Positions 40,246 through 50,816 are shown, counted from the first letter of the stretch. The stretch is DNA of 64,000 nucleotides from Pseudomonas sp. FP1742 (GCF_030687145.1 NZ_CP117460.1:2294001-2358000); one strand, 5' to 3'. Notes: generated from the sequence alone by a model not told the origin. A program made the numbers and translations.

Positions 40246-41108
40246 ACAAGGTGCAGAACAACAAGGCCTGGTGGCTGGTGCTGCCGGTGTTCCTGCTGGT
40301 GGCATTCAGTGCGGTGATCCCGATGATGACCGTGGTCAACTACTCGGTGCAGGACATCTTCGACCAGTCCAGCCGCTACTTCGTCGGCGCCGACTGGTAC
40401 AAGCAGGTGCTGCTCGATCCACGCCTGCATGCGTCTTTGCTGCGTCAGTTCATCTATTCCGGCTGCGTGTTATTGATCGAAATCCCGTTGGGCATCGCCA
40501 TCGCCCTGACCATGCCGATCAAGGGCCGCTGGTCGTCGGTGGTGCTGATCATTCTGGCGATTCCGCTGCTGATTCCGTGGAACGTGGTCGGCACCATCTG
40601 GCAGATCTTCGGTCGCGCCGATATCGGCCTGCTCGGGTCGAGCCTCAACGGCATGGGCATCAGCTACAACTATGCGGCCAACACCATGGATGCCTGGGTC
40701 ACGGTACTGGTGATGGATGTGTGGCACTGGACGTCGCTGGTGGCGTTGTTGTGTTTCTCCGGTCTGCGGGCGATTCCGGACGTGTACTACCAGGCGGCGC
40801 GGATCGATCGGGCGTCGGCCTGGGCGGTGTTCCGACACATCCAGTTGCCCAAGCTCAAGAGCGTGCTGCTGATCGCGGTGATGCTGCGGTTCATGGACAG
40901 TTTCATGATCTACACCGAGCCGTTCGTGCTGACCGGTGGCGGTCCGGGCAATGCCACGACCTTCTTGAGTCAGACCTTGACCCAAATGGCCGTAGGCCAA
41001 TTCGATCTGGGCCCGGCGGCAGCTTTCTCGCTGGTGTACTTCCTGATCATCCTGTTGGTGTCGTGGCTGTTCTACACCGCCATGACTCACTCTGACGCCA
41101 ATCGGTGA
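40242..41108 (+). CDS. glpP: Glycerol-type ABC transporter permease 1
   Basis: 288 aa with about six hydrophobic segments. The EAA-type loop reads IPDVYYQAARIDRASAWAVF near residue 180, and MIYTEPFVLTGGGPGNATT is the conserved sugar/polyol permease stretch. Start ATG overlaps the ATPase stop by 4 bases. UgpA/MalF class, pairs with the next gene. Confidence 0.88.
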   Translation: MNKVQNNKAWWLVLPVFLLVAFSAVIPMMTVVNYSVQDIFDQSSRYFVGADWYKQVLLDPRLHASLLRQFIYSGCVLLIEIPLGIAIALTMPIKGRWSSVVLIILAIPLLIPWNVVGTIWQIFGRADIGLLGSSLNGMGISYNYAANTMDAWVTVLVMDVWHWTSLVALLCFSGLRAIPDVYYQAARIDRASAWAVFRHIQLPKLKSVLLIAVMLRFMDSFMIYTEPFVLTGGGPGNATTFLSQTLTQMAVGQFDLGPAAAFSLVYFLIILLVSWLFYTAMTHSDANR

Positions 41109-41116
41109 GGCCCGCC

Positions 41117-41917
41117 ATGAGCAAGAGAAAGTTGATCCCGCTGCTGATCTACATCCTGTTCCTGCTGGTGCCGATTTACTGGCTGTTGAACATGTCCTTC
41201 AAGAGCAACACCGAAATCCTCGGCGGCCTGACGCTGTTTCCCCAGGATTTTACCTTCGCCAACTACAAGGTGATCTTCACCGACCCGAGCTGGTACACCG
41301 GCTACCTCAACTCGGCGTACTACGTCAGCATGAACACGATCATTTCCCTGACCGTGGCGTTGCCAGCGGCCTATGCGTTTTCCCGTTACCGCTTTCTCGG
41401 TGACAAGCACCTGTTTTTCTGGCTGCTGACCAACCGTATGGCACCGCCGGCGGTGTTCCTGCTGCCGTTCTTCCAGCTGTATTCCTCGATCGGGTTATTC
41501 GACACACACATCGCGGTGGCGTTGGCTCACTGTCTGTTTAACGTGCCGCTGGCGGTGTGGATTCTTGAGGGCTTCATGTCTGGTGTCCCCAAGGAAATCG
41601 ACGAAACGGCCTACATCGACGGCTACAGCTTTCCCAAGTTCTTCGTGAAGATTTTCGTCCCGCTGATCGGTTCCGGGATCGGTGTCACGGCGTTTTTCTG
41701 CTTCATGTTTTCTTGGGTCGAACTGCTGCTGGCGCGGACGCTGACTTCGGTCAACGCCAAGCCCATCGCCGCGGTGATGACCCGTACGGTCTCGGCGTCT
41801 GGCATCGACTGGGGCGTGCTGGCGGCAGCGGGGGTGTTGACCATCCTGCCGGGCATGCTGGTGATCTGGTTTGTTCGCAACCATGTGGCCAAGGGCTTTG
41901 CCCTGGGCCGGGTATGA
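41117..41917 (+). CDS. glpQ: Glycerol-type ABC transporter permease 2
   Basis: 266 aa UgpE/MalG-class permease with about six membrane segments. The EAA loop is GVPKEIDETAYIDGYSFPKF near residue 160. The ATG of MSKRKLIPLLI is chosen, 8 bases after the preceding stop. Here the symbol is that of the Rhizobium glycerol transporter, not the E. coli glycerophosphodiesterase. Confidence 0.88.
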   Translation: MSKRKLIPLLIYILFLLVPIYWLLNMSFKSNTEILGGLTLFPQDFTFANYKVIFTDPSWYTGYLNSAYYVSMNTIISLTVALPAAYAFSRYRFLGDKHLFFWLLTNRMAPPAVFLLPFFQLYSSIGLFDTHIAVALAHCLFNVPLAVWILEGFMSGVPKEIDETAYIDGYSFPKFFVKIFVPLIGSGIGVTAFFCFMFSWVELLLARTLTSVNAKPIAAVMTRTVSASGIDWGVLAAAGVLTILPGMLVIWFVRNHVAKGFALGRV

Positions 41918-41927
41918 GGAACTGATG

Positions 41928-42200
41928 ATGGAATGGATGAGTTGGACCGGCCCGACGGCGGCGTTCTTCGGCGTCATCGCCTTGATCCTGGTGGGCATGA
42001 CGACCTGGGAGTTGCGTTCGCCAAGCATTCTTCGAAAAGGTTTTCTGCCGATTGCCACCACCCGTGGCGATCGCTTGTTTATCGGTCTTCTCGGCAGCGC
42101 CTACCTGCATTTGCTGGTAATCGGCGTCACCGACTGGAGCATCTGGATAGCGTTCGCGTTGTCCCTGGTGTGGCTGTTGGCTGTGATGCGTTGGGGCTAG
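41928..42200 (+). CDS. glpU: Small membrane protein of the glycerol transporter operon (DUF2160)
   Basis: 90 aa with about three hydrophobic helices and the family stretch TTWELRSPSILRKGFLPIAT between helices 1 and 2. The second of two adjacent ATGs is chosen because GAGGA lies 7 bases upstream; the first adds one Met. Always found with these glycerol-type importers, its exact role is unknown; it could be an accessory membrane subunit. Confidence 0.82.
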   Translation: MEWMSWTGPTAAFFGVIALILVGMTTWELRSPSILRKGFLPIATTRGDRLFIGLLGSAYLHLLVIGVTDWSIWIAFALSLVWLLAVMRWG

Positions 42201-42247
42201 TCGAATCGCTCGGCAATCGTGCTCCAAAACCTAAACAGGAGGTCTCT

Positions 42248-43990
42248 ATGTTCGACAAAAACAATAAGCTGCGACATAGCATTTCATTGGCAGCCATGCT
42301 GGCACTCAGCGGTTTGAGCGCATCGGCGTGGGCTGATGCCTACGAAGACGCTGCGAAAAAGTGGATCGGCAGCGAGTTCAAACCGTCCACCCTGACGGCC
42401 GATCAGCAACTCGCGGAATTGAAGTGGTTCATCAAGGCGGCCGAACCGTTTCGCGGGATGGACATCAAGGTTGTCTCGGAAACCCTGACCACCCATGAAT
42501 ACGAGTCCAAGGTGCTGGCCAAGGCCTTCACCGAGATCACCGGCATCAAAGTTACCCACGACCTGCTGCAAGAAGGCGATGTGGTGGAAAAGCTGCAGAC
42601 CGTGATGCAGTCGGACAAGAGCATCTATGACGGCTGGGTCAACGACTCGGACCTGATCGGCACCCATTTCCGTTACGGCAAGACCGAAGCCATTACCGAC
42701 CTGATGGCCAATGAAGGTAAAAACTTCACCTCGCCGACCCTCGACATCAAGGACTTCATCGGCACCTCCTTCACCACCGCGCCCGATGGCAAGCTCTATC
42801 AATTGCCCGATCAACAGTTCGCCAACCTCTACTGGTTCCGCGCCGACTGGTTCGAGCGCCCGGAGCTGAAAGCCAAGTTCAAGGAAAAGTATGGCTATGA
42901 ACTGGGCGTGCCGGTGAACTGGTCTGCCTATGAAGACATCGCCAAATTCTTCAGCGAAGACGTCAAGGAAATCGACGGCAAGCGGGTCTACGGGCACATG
43001 GACTACGGCAAGAAAGACCCGTCCCTGGGCTGGCGCTTTACCGATGCCTGGTTCTCCATGGCCGGCGGCGGTGACAAGGGCTTGCCCAATGGTTTGCCGG
43101 TGGATGAGTGGGGCATTCGTGTCGAAGACTGTCATCCGGTCGGCTCCAGCGTAACCCGCGGAGGCGATACCAACGGCCCGGCAGCGGTTTTTGCCACCAC
43201 CAAATACGTCGACTGGCTGAAGAAATACGCGCCACCGGAAGCGGCGGGCATGACCTTCTCCGAATCCGGGCCGGTGCCGTCCCAGGGCAATATTGCCCAG
43301 CAGATTTTCTGGTACACCGCGTTCACCGCCGACATGACCAAACCGGGGCTGCCGGTGGTGAATGCCGACGGTACGCCGAAGTGGCGCATGGCGCCGTCGC
43401 CGAGAGGACCGTACTGGGAAGAGGGCATGAAGCTGGGGTATCAGGACGTGGGTTCCTGGACGTTCATGAAGTCCACGCCTGAGAAACAGAAACTCGCGGC
43501 CTGGCTGTACGCGCAGTTCGTGACCTCGAAAACCGTGTCGCTGAAGAAAACCATCGTCGGCCTGACGCCGATCCGCGAGTCGGACATCAACTCGCAAGCC
43601 ATGACCGACCTGGCGCCGAAGCTCGGTGGCCTGGTCGAGTTCTATCGCAGCCCGGCGCGGGTGCAATGGACCCCGACCGGCACCAACGTACCGGACTATC
43701 CGCGTCTGGCGCAGTTGTGGTGGAGCCACATCGCCGAAGCCGCCAGCGGCGAGAAAACCCCGCAACAGGCGCTCGATGGTCTGGCCAAGGATCAGGACGC
43801 GATCATGACCCGTCTGGAACGTTCCAAGGCCCAGGCCACTTGCGCGCCGAAAATGAACGCCGAACGCGACGCGCAATACTGGTTCGACCAACCGGGCGCA
43901 CCGAAGCCGAAACTGGCCAACGAGAAGCCCAAGGGTGAAACCGTGAGCTACAACGAACTGCTGAAATCGTGGGCGGATGCGCGTAAGTAA
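42248..43990 (+). CDS. glpV: Glycerol-type ABC transporter solute-binding protein
   Basis: 580 aa, larger than usual binding proteins, as is normal for GlpV. Signal peptide ends ASAWADA (about residue 29). Seen: family stretches LKWFIKAAEPFRGMDIKVVS, GWRFTDAWFSMAGGGDKGLP and WRMAPSPRGPYWEEGMKLGY. A very strong Shine-Dalgarno (AGGAGG) precedes the ATG. Codons 3-7 form an Hfq/Crc-type A-rich site. The last gene of the operon, followed by a terminator. Substrate glycerol is assigned by operon similarity and is not proven. Confidence 0.85.
   Translation: MFDKNNKLRHSISLAAMLALSGLSASAWADAYEDAAKKWIGSEFKPSTLTADQQLAELKWFIKAAEPFRGMDIKVVSETLTTHEYESKVLAKAFTEITGIKVTHDLLQEGDVVEKLQTVMQSDKSIYDGWVNDSDLIGTHFRYGKTEAITDLMANEGKNFTSPTLDIKDFIGTSFTTAPDGKLYQLPDQQFANLYWFRADWFERPELKAKFKEKYGYELGVPVNWSAYEDIAKFFSEDVKEIDGKRVYGHMDYGKKDPSLGWRFTDAWFSMAGGGDKGLPNGLPVDEWGIRVEDCHPVGSSVTRGGDTNGPAAVFATTKYVDWLKKYAPPEAAGMTFSESGPVPSQGNIAQQIFWYTAFTADMTKPGLPVVNADGTPKWRMAPSPRGPYWEEGMKLGYQDVGSWTFMKSTPEKQKLAAWLYAQFVTSKTVSLKKTIVGLTPIRESDINSQAMTDLAPKLGGLVEFYRSPARVQWTPTGTNVPDYPRLAQLWWSHIAEAASGEKTPQQALDGLAKDQDAIMTRLERSKAQATCAPKMNAERDAQYWFDQPGAPKPKLANEKPKGETVSYNELLKSWADARK
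42255..42268 (+). promoter_or_regulatory. Hfq/Crc-type A-rich motif in the first codons of glpV
   Basis: ACAAAAACAATAAG lies 7 bases after the start codon and includes AAAAACAATAA, matching AANAANAA. It would let Hfq/Crc block translation of the abundant binding protein separately from the rest of the operon. Confidence 0.55.
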
Positions 43991-44011
43991 TCGTCGGTAA
44001 TGTGAAACGCT

Positions 44012-44037
44012 AACGGCACCGTAAGGTGCCGTTTTAC
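44012..44037 (+). terminator. Rho-independent terminator after glpV
   Basis: Perfect 9-bp stem AACGGCACC / GGTGCCGTT with loop GTAA, then TTAC. It ends the transporter operon. Confidence 0.88.
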
Positions 44038-44057
44038 TGTGTGCCTGTTCCACCGCC

Positions 44058-44083
44058 ATCGCGGGCAAGCCCGCTCCCACATT
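44058..44083. repeat. Single REP element
   Basis: One arm only, ATCGCGGGCAAGCCCGCTCC followed by CACAT, without an inverted partner nearby. Confidence 0.75.
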
Positions 44084-44206
44084 TGTTATTTGCCCTGATT
44101 CAACAGAGTGGCAGCCACATGACGGATATGTAATTTGCGCGCCACCGTCATGAAAGGTTCGGATTGTTACCTTGACCTCGTTAGTTAATTAAACGAGGAA
44201 TCAAAC

Positions 44207-44407
44207 ATGAAACTTGCACAACTGAGTGCGTTTGCAGCGGTGTTGGTGATGTCTTCTCTGGTCATGGCTGAAGGCGGCGGCGACAGAGCTTTCGAGAAAA
44301 TGATGGTGGCCAACGACCGCTCGGTGGAGTTGTTTGTCGCGAAGGAACAGGCGCGTGGCCCCGTCGTACTGAATGAAAAGAAGGATGAAAAAACCAAAGA
44401 CTTGTAA
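44207..44407 (+). CDS. Small exported protein, PtrA N-terminal-domain-like
   Basis: 66 aa. Signal peptide MKLAQLSAFAAVLVMSSLVM ending A; the mature start EGGGDRAFEKMMVANDRSVE resembles small pseudomonad proteins annotated with the PtrA N-terminal domain. No cysteines or metal-binding histidines are seen. It is monocistronic, with AACGAGGAA upstream and its own terminator. Role unknown; metal-stress or envelope proteins are possible but not shown. Confidence 0.72.
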   Translation: MKLAQLSAFAAVLVMSSLVMAEGGGDRAFEKMMVANDRSVELFVAKEQARGPVVLNEKKDEKTKDL

Positions 44408-44425
44408 GCGTGTCGCACTGGAACT

Positions 44426-44461
44426 AGCCCGTCATCGAATGCCGATGGTGGGCTTTTTTTT
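44426..44461 (+). terminator. Rho-independent terminator after the PtrA-like gene
   Basis: Stem AGCCC-GT-CATCG / CGATG-GT-GGGCT with a 5-base loop, followed by eight T. Confidence 0.88.
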
Positions 44462-44548
44462 GAGCCCGGATTTGAAGGTATTGGATATGAGCGTGAGAGC
44501 ACAGAGGACCTCCACCTACATCCATGAAGATGTGGACGGGCCGGCCCC

Positions 44549-44628
44549 TTCGCGAGCAGGCTCCCACATTGAACCGCATTCTTTTTGACAGAACGTGGTG
44601 CCCTGTGGGAGCAAGCCTGCTCGCGATG
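44549..44628. repeat. Degenerate REP pair
   Basis: TTCGCGAGCAGGCTCCCACA and, about 40 bases later, TGTGGGAGCAAGCCTGCTCG. The arms have a GCAAGCCTGCTC variant rather than GGGCTTGCTC, suggesting an older or different REP subfamily. Confidence 0.7.
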
Positions 44629-44653
44629 GCGTCATTGAAAACGCCGCAAGCAT

Positions 44654-44968
44654 TCAGGTCAGCGCCGCCAGTTGTTGAACCGTCTCCGGAAAGCGCTCAA
44701 CCAGCCGGATCAGCGTTGTCGCCTGAGCATTAGGTTTCGCCCGTCCTTGCTCCCAGTTCTCCAGCGTCCGGGTGTTGGTGCGCAAGTACATCGCAAACAC
44801 TGGCCGGGAGAGATTCAGTTGCTGGCGGATGCCAACCACTTCCTCTGCCGTAATCGGAGCCAGTTTGGCCAGTTTTACTTTATGCGTGCGTAGAGTGACT
44901 TTACCTTGGCGCTCATCGGCCAAGGCTTCAAACCCCTCTACCAGCTCGGAAAAAATGTCACGTTTCAT
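44654..44968 (-). CDS. higA: Antitoxin, HigA2-like helix-turn-helix
   Basis: 104 aa. The N-terminal region (1-45) resembles the HigA2 segment that neutralises the toxin, followed by an XRE-like HTH: VVGIRQQLNLSRPVFAMYLR and TNTRTLENWEQGRAKPNAQA. It follows the toxin gene with an 11-base overlap, the toxin-first order typical of HigBA. Confidence 0.88.
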   Translation of the reverse strand: MKRDIFSELVEGFEALADERQGKVTLRTHKVKLAKLAPITAEEVVGIRQQLNLSRPVFAMYLRTNTRTLENWEQGRAKPNAQATTLIRLVERFPETVQQLAALT

Positions 44969-45308
44969 CGCTCGTTCTCGCTTTGATTTCTCGATAAAGC
45001 ATTTCTTTAAGCAGTTTTTTCTGTTGTGGCGTCAGATCGTCCTGCTCGTTTTTGCCATACAAGGTAAAGAACCAGAATTGGTCGAAACCGGACCACCAGT
45101 AATAAATCACCCTCAGCCCACCGCGCTTGCCCTTGTTTCGTCGCTCATCCACCACTCGAATTTTGCGTAGACCTCCGGTGCCTTCGATGACATCTCCCGC
45201 TTCCGGGTTTTGCAGCAGCTCCTGCTGGAACCGGTGATACAGATCATCATCCAGGTAGTCACTTCGATGCTTTTGAAATACGGGTAATTCGATAAAAAGA
45301 GCGTCCAT
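44958..45308 (-). CDS. higB: Toxin, HigB2-like mRNA interferase (RelE/ParE fold)
   Basis: 116 aa. Matches Vibrio HigB2 in the stretches FIELPVFQKHRSDYLDDD, GDVIEGTGGLRKIRV, GKRGGLRVIYYW and TLYGKNEQDDLTPQQKK. The internal ATG of MDALFIELPVF is used; the longer frame adds 17 residues with no family counterpart. Family toxins cut ribosome-bound mRNA. The pair is compact and adjacent to REP elements, consistent with a mobile module. I did not find a clean operator palindrome. Confidence 0.88.
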   Translation of the reverse strand: MDALFIELPVFQKHRSDYLDDDLYHRFQQELLQNPEAGDVIEGTGGLRKIRVVDERRNKGKRGGLRVIYYWWSGFDQFWFFTLYGKNEQDDLTPQQKKLLKEMLYREIKARTSDET

Positions 45309-45557
45309 GTTCTGTACGTTACCTGCGTATATTTCTATCACAAGAATCGAATAGGTCAAGGCTTCTGTTCCTGCCCAATTCGGTCAAGTCATTACGTTAA
45401 AGTCGAAGGCAGGATCGGGATGTAGGATGCGGCTGATTCACCCGGAAGGCGATTCTGGATATCTGGGAGGAAGGGGGCAAACAATAAGGGTCAAAAGCGT
45501 ACGCAATACCCTGTAGCTGCCGAAGGCTGCGATCTTTTGATCTTGTCCCCCAAACGC

Positions 45558-45583
45558 AAAAACGGCACCCGAAGGTGCCGTTT
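45558..45583 (-). terminator. Rho-independent terminator of the nuo operon
   Basis: On the minus strand AAACGGCACC / GGTGCCGTTT with a short TTCG loop, followed by TTTGCG. It lies 29 bases beyond the nuoN stop. The stem is nearly the same as the glpV terminator. Confidence 0.85.
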
Positions 45584-45611
45584 CTGTTTTCTACCGAGTA
45601 ACGCTACGCGA

Positions 45612-47075
45612 TCAACCCGCCAACCCAGACTGTTGAACCAGGTTCAGCAGCGGTTGTGGGTACAGGCCGAGGAAGAACGCCAGTACGGCAATCGCCAGCA
45701 GCATCACACCGCCTGCACGTTGTTCCCAGTGCAGTTGCGCATCGTGGCGACGCAGGTTCGGTTCCATCAGGTACAGGGTGACCATGACACGCAGGTAGTA
45801 GAAGACGCCGATGGCGCTGCCCAGTACCAGGGAACCGACCAGCCACCATTGGTGCGACTCGACGCCGGTGGCGATGATGTAGAACTTGCCGATGAAACCC
45901 GCGGTCAGCGGGATACCGGCCAGGGACAGCATCATCACGGTCAGGACGGCGGTCAGGTACGGACGGCGCCAGAACAGGCCACGGTATTCGTACAGGGCGT
46001 CCGCGTCACGACCGTTGTACGGCGAGGACATCAGGGTGATCACACCGAACGCGCCGAGGCTGGTGATCACGTAGGTGACCAGGTACACGCCGATGGCTTC
46101 CACGGCCAGACCCTTACTCGCCACCAGAGCGATGAGCAGGTAACCGAAGTGAGCGATGGACGAGTAACCCAGCAGACGCTTGAGGTTGCTCTGGGTCAGT
46201 GCCAGCAGGTTACCGAACAGGATCGACGCAATGGCGATGATGGTCAGTACGTTGCTCAGCACACCACTGCTGGCGGCCGGCGAGATCTGGAACAGACGCA
46301 CCATCACCGCGAACACAGCAACTTTCGAGGCGGTAGCCAGGAACGCAGCCACCGGTGCCGGAGCCCCTTCGTAAACGTCCGGGGTCCAGAGGTGGAACGG
46401 TACCAGCGACAGCTTGAACGCCAGGCCGATCAGCATCATACCCAGGCCCAGTTGAGCCAGAGAACTTGGCATGCCGGTGGCCGCCAGGGCCTGACCGATG
46501 CCGTTGAAGCTCAGGCTGCCGGCGTCGGCGTAGAGCAGGGCCATGCCGAACAACAGGAACGCGGAACCGGCAGCCGACAGCACCATGTACTTGATGCCGG
46601 CTTCCAGCGAGCGCTTGTTGAAGAAGGCGTAAGCCACCAGGCCGTAGACCGGTACCGAGAGCAGTTCCAGACCGACGAACAACCCGGCCAGGTGCTGCGC
46701 GCTGACCAGCACCAGGCCACCGGCGGCGGCCATCAGGATCAGCAGGTAAAGTTCTTCACGGTTGCCCGGGTAGCCCGAACCGCCATCGCCCAGGTAGGCG
46801 TGGGCGAGGGTTACACAGGCGAGGGTGGCGACCAGGATCAGCGCCATGTACAGGCAGGCGAAGGTGTCGATCTGCAGCAATGGAGTCACGGCCAGCGGCG
46901 CGACTTTCAGGGCTGGCAGGATCGACAGCAAGGCCAGGTTAAGACCTGCCACCGACAGCAGGAAGGTCTGTGAGTGGTTGCGGCGCCACGCGATAGCCAG
47001 CATCACCACGATGATCGTGGCGCTGGTGATCAACAACGGCGCAAGCGCGATAAAGTGTTGAGTCGTGAATTCCAT
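45612..47075 (-). CDS. nuoN: NADH-quinone oxidoreductase subunit N
   Basis: 487 aa antiporter-like membrane subunit of complex I, about 14 TM helices. Seen: [20 protein letters not shown] (TM5 glutamate), [20 protein letters not shown] and [20 protein letters not shown] with the key lysines. The ATG of MEFTTQHF is chosen; the longer frame runs back over the nuoM end. Last gene of the operon. Confidence 0.96.
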   Translation of the reverse strand: MEFTTQHFIALAPLLITSATIIVVMLAIAWRRNHSQTFLLSVAGLNLALLSILPALKVAPLAVTPLLQIDTFACLYMALILVATLACVTLAHAYLGDGGSGYPGNREELYLLILMAAAGGLVLVSAQHLAGLFVGLELLSVPVYGLVAYAFFNKRSLEAGIKYMVLSAAGSAFLLFGMALLYADAGSLSFNGIGQALAATGMPSSLAQLGLGMMLIGLAFKLSLVPFHLWTPDVYEGAPAPVAAFLATASKVAVFAVMVRLFQISPAASSGVLSNVLTIIAIASILFGNLLALTQSNLKRLLGYSSIAHFGYLLIALVASKGLAVEAIGVYLVTYVITSLGAFGVITLMSSPYNGRDADALYEYRGLFWRRPYLTAVLTVMMLSLAGIPLTAGFIGKFYIIATGVESHQWWLVGSLVLGSAIGVFYYLRVMVTLYLMEPNLRRHDAQLHWEQRAGGVMLLAIAVLAFFLGLYPQPLLNLVQQSGLAG

Positions 47076-47082
47076 AGCGCTC

Positions 47083-48615
47083 TTACCGGGCCGAAGCGAG
47101 TTGAGTGAAGGCGGTGCCGAGCCACTGCTGCACGCCATGCATCGTCGCGGCAGAGGTATCGAGGAACGGTTGCGGGTACACGCCGATGTAAAGCAGCAGT
47201 GCCGCAAGCCCAACCACCATGATCAGTTCGCGACCGTCCATGCCATGCAGCACCGCGTCGGATTTCGACGGGCCGAAGTAGGCACGGTGGATCATGATCA
47301 GCGAGTAGACCGAACCGAACACCAGGCCGGAGGTCGCGATCACGGTGACCCATGGGGCGCTGGCGAAGGTGCCGATCAGGATCAGGAACTCACCGACGAA
47401 GTTACCGGTCGCCGGCAGGCCCAGCGACGCCGCCGCGAAGAACAGGCTCAGGGCTGGCAGGTAGGCAATCTTCGACCACAGGCCACCCATCTCGCGCATA
47501 TCACGGGTGTGAGTGCGCTCGTACAGCTGACCGGAGAGGATAAAGAGTGCCGCGGCCGACAGACCGTGCGCCAGCATCTGCATCACCGCGCCCTGCAGCG
47601 CCAGTTGGCTGCCGGAGTAGATGCCGATCAGTACGAAGCCCATGTGGGAAACGGACGAGAAGGCAATCAGACGCTTGATGTCGGTTTGCGCGAACGCCAG
47701 GAACGCACCATAGAAGATCCCGATCAGACCCAGGGTCATGGCGAACGGCGCGAACTCGGCCGAGGCATTCGGGAACAGCGGCAGGGCGAAGCGCAGCAGG
47801 CCGTACGCAGCAGTCTTCAGCAAGATACCGGCCAGGTCGACGGAACCCGCGGTCGGTGCCTGGGCGTGAGCGTCAGGCAGCCAGGAGTGGAACGGTACGA
47901 CGGGCAGCTTGACCGCGAAGGCGATGAAGAAGCCGAGCATCAGGATGTACTCGGTGGTCTGGGACATCTTGGTTTTCAACAGATCGGCGTAGTTGAAGGT
48001 AATCACGCCAGTGTCGTTGAAGTTGACCAGTACCAGGCCCAGGATCGCCACCAACATGATCAGGCCGGAAGCCTGAGTGAAGATGAAGAACTTGGTCGCC
48101 GCGTAGATCCGGGTTTTCTTGCCGTCCGAAGAACTGTGACCCCAGAGCGCGATGAGGAAGTACATCGGCACCAGCATCATTTCCCAGAAGAAGAAGAACA
48201 TGAACAGGTCGAGGGCCAGGAACACGCCAACGACACCGCCCAGGATCCACATCAGGTTCAGGTGGAAGAAGCCCACGTGACGCTGAATCTCTTTCCAGGA
48301 GCAGAGTACCGAGAGGACACCCAGCAGGCCGGTCAGCAGGATCATCAACAGCGACAGGCCGTCGAGGGCCAGGTGCACGTTGATGCCGAAGCGCTGGATC
48401 CAGACGTGTTTGAACTCAATCGCCCAGGTTGGATCGGCACCCGGTTTTGGTGCAAATGAATAGTCACCGTTGGCCCACAGCCAGAGGCCGAGGGAGAGCA
48501 GCAGGGACATGGTGATCAGCGCAATCCAGCGGGGGAGGGTGGCGCCGAAGCGCTCACCCATCCAGCACAGCAGGCCGCCGATGAAGGGGATCAGGATTAG
48601 CCATGGCAGAATCAT
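47083..48615 (-). CDS. nuoM: NADH-quinone oxidoreductase subunit M
   Basis: 510 aa antiporter-like proton-pumping subunit. Seen: [20 protein letters not shown] (TM5 Glu), [20 protein letters not shown] and [20 protein letters not shown]. It ends 7 bases before nuoN. Length is normal. Confidence 0.96.
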   Translation of the reverse strand: MILPWLILIPFIGGLLCWMGERFGATLPRWIALITMSLLLSLGLWLWANGDYSFAPKPGADPTWAIEFKHVWIQRFGINVHLALDGLSLLMILLTGLLGVLSVLCSWKEIQRHVGFFHLNLMWILGGVVGVFLALDLFMFFFFWEMMLVPMYFLIALWGHSSSDGKKTRIYAATKFFIFTQASGLIMLVAILGLVLVNFNDTGVITFNYADLLKTKMSQTTEYILMLGFFIAFAVKLPVVPFHSWLPDAHAQAPTAGSVDLAGILLKTAAYGLLRFALPLFPNASAEFAPFAMTLGLIGIFYGAFLAFAQTDIKRLIAFSSVSHMGFVLIGIYSGSQLALQGAVMQMLAHGLSAAALFILSGQLYERTHTRDMREMGGLWSKIAYLPALSLFFAAASLGLPATGNFVGEFLILIGTFASAPWVTVIATSGLVFGSVYSLIMIHRAYFGPSKSDAVLHGMDGRELIMVVGLAALLLYIGVYPQPFLDTSAATMHGVQQWLGTAFTQLASAR

Positions 48616-48655
48616 GACGGGCTCGTTTCCTTTCGCAAGTTCGCAAGGTTCATAG

Positions 48656-50509
48656 TCAGACCGCTACCAGCACGACGGCGCCGATTACCAGCACGGCACC
48701 AGCAGCCATCGAGGCGGCATACCAACGCAATTGACCGGTCTCGGTGCGGCTCAGGGCGGTGTGACCGCCTTTGGCCATACGCGGGATCAGACCGATGGTC
48801 TGGTCGAGCGGGTCTTTGCGCAGAATGTGGCTGATCGCAAGGTATGGCTTGACGAACAGTTTGTCGTAGATCCAGTCGAAGCCCCAGGCGGCGAACCACC
48901 AGGCCGAAAGGAAGCGACCGACGCCGCTGTTGGCGATGGCCGTGACGAAGCGACGCTTGCCCAGGAACAGCAGCGCGGCCAGCAGGATACCGGACAGGGC
49001 GATGGCGCCCGAAGCGATTTCCAGGCTGTGCTTGGCTTCGCCACCGGCATGGCCGACGCTTTCCGGCAACACACCGTGCAGCGGTGGAACGATCATCGCG
49101 CCGACGAACGTCGACAGTACGATCAGCACCGACAGCGGCAGCCAGTGAGCAACGCCGTGACCGGCATGGGCTTCGGTCTTCGCTTCACCGTGGAACGTGA
49201 TGAAGATCAGGCGGAAGGTGTACAGCGAGGTCATGAAGGCACCGACCAGACCGGCATACAGCAGGCCTTCGTTACCGCTGGCGAACGCTTCCCAGAGGAT
49301 TTCATCCTTGGAGTAGAAGCCCGCGGTCACCAGAGGCAAGGCCGCCAGGGCCGCGCCGCCGACGATGAAGCTGGCGTAGGCCAGTGGCAGTTTCTTCCAC
49401 AGGCCGCCCATCTTGAAGATGTTCTGCTCGTGGTGGCAGGCAACGATCACCGCACCGGATGCAAGGAACAGCAGCGCCTTGAAGAAGGCGTGGGTCATCA
49501 GGTGGAAGATCGCGCCATCCCATGCACCGACGCCCAGGGCCAGGAACATATAGCCGATCTGGCTCATGGTCGAGTAGGCGAGGATACGTTTGATGTCGGT
49601 CTGAACCAGTGCGGCAAAACCTGCCAGCACCAGCGTCACGCCACCCACGACACCTACCAGGTGCAGGATATCCGGCGCCAGTGCGAACAGGCCGTGGGTA
49701 CGGGCGATCAGGTAGACACCGGCGGTTACCATGGTCGCGGCGTGGATCAGTGCCGAAACCGGCGTAGGGCCGGCCATCGCATCCGCCAGCCAGGTTTGCA
49801 GCGGCAGTTGCGCGGATTTACCGACAGCGCCGCCCAGCAGCATCAGGGTCGCCAGCACGATCCAGAAGTCGCCGGCCTTGAAGTGCTCAGGCGCCTTGAC
49901 CAGCAGTTCCTGGATATTCAGCGTGCCCAACTGTTGGAACAGGATGAACAGGCCGATGGCCATGAACACGTCGCCGACCCGGGTCACGATGAAGGCTTTG
50001 AGTGCCGCGTTACCGTTGTTGCGGTTGCTGTAGTAGAAACCGATCAACAGGTACGAGCACAGGCCCACGCCTTCCCAGCCGAAGTACACGAACAGCAGGT
50101 TATCGGCCAGGACCAGGAACAGCATGCTGGCGATAAACAGGTTGGTGTAGGCGAAGAAGCGCGAGTAACCGGCTTCACCGCGCATGTACCAGGACGCGAA
50201 CAGGTGGATCAGGAAGCCCACGCCCACCACCACGCCGAGCATGGTCACGGACAGACCGTCCAGGTACAGGGCGAAGTTCGGCGTAAAGCCTTCCACCGCC
50301 ATCCATTGCCACAGCACCAGGGTGTAGCGGCCACCCTCGGGCGGCGCAACGTTGAATTGCCAGATCACATAAGCCGCGACGATTGCCGACAGGCCAATGG
50401 AACCGACGCCGATCAGCGCCGAGAGGTTTTCCGAGAGGCGGCCCCGGGAGAACGCCAGCAGCACAAAACCGATCAGGGGGAACAGGAAAGTCAGATAGAG
50501 AAGGTTCAT
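48656..50509 (-). CDS. nuoL: NADH-quinone oxidoreductase subunit L
   Basis: 617 aa distal antiporter-like subunit with the long lateral helix at the C-terminus. Seen: [40 protein letters not shown] and [20 protein letters not shown]. Its ATG overlaps the nuoK stop by 3 bases. Confidence 0.96.
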   Translation of the reverse strand: MNLLYLTFLFPLIGFVLLAFSRGRLSENLSALIGVGSIGLSAIVAAYVIWQFNVAPPEGGRYTLVLWQWMAVEGFTPNFALYLDGLSVTMLGVVVGVGFLIHLFASWYMRGEAGYSRFFAYTNLFIASMLFLVLADNLLFVYFGWEGVGLCSYLLIGFYYSNRNNGNAALKAFIVTRVGDVFMAIGLFILFQQLGTLNIQELLVKAPEHFKAGDFWIVLATLMLLGGAVGKSAQLPLQTWLADAMAGPTPVSALIHAATMVTAGVYLIARTHGLFALAPDILHLVGVVGGVTLVLAGFAALVQTDIKRILAYSTMSQIGYMFLALGVGAWDGAIFHLMTHAFFKALLFLASGAVIVACHHEQNIFKMGGLWKKLPLAYASFIVGGAALAALPLVTAGFYSKDEILWEAFASGNEGLLYAGLVGAFMTSLYTFRLIFITFHGEAKTEAHAGHGVAHWLPLSVLIVLSTFVGAMIVPPLHGVLPESVGHAGGEAKHSLEIASGAIALSGILLAALLFLGKRRFVTAIANSGVGRFLSAWWFAAWGFDWIYDKLFVKPYLAISHILRKDPLDQTIGLIPRMAKGGHTALSRTETGQLRWYAASMAAGAVLVIGAVVLVAV

Positions 50510-50814
50510 CCGCGCATCTCGCTGGCAGCGTCGATATCGAGAGTGTGGAAGCGGCGATACAGCTGCAACAGAATCGCCAGGCCGATACTGGCCTCGGCGG
50601 CTGCCAGGCTGATCACCAGGATGAACATGATCTGTCCATCCGGCTGCGCCCAGCGGCTACCGGCAACGATGAACGCCAGTGCGGAGGCATTCATCATGAC
50701 CTCCAGGCTCATCAGCACGAAAAGAATGTTGCGCCGGACCATCAGGCCGACCAGACCGAGGCAGAACAGGATGCCGGCGACCGCCAGACCATGCTCCAAA
50801 GGGATAGCAGGCAT
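50506..50814 (-). CDS. nuoK: NADH-quinone oxidoreductase subunit K
   Basis: 102 aa, three TM helices. The conserved [20 protein letters not shown] start and [14 protein letters not shown] helix carry the membrane glutamates. The ATG at 50814 gives the usual family length; an ATG two codons upstream (50820) overlaps the nuoJ stop and is an alternative. Confidence 0.93.
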   Translation of the reverse strand: MPAIPLEHGLAVAGILFCLGLVGLMVRRNILFVLMSLEVMMNASALAFIVAGSRWAQPDGQIMFILVISLAAAEASIGLAILLQLYRRFHTLDIDAASEMRG

Positions 50815-50816
50815 CG

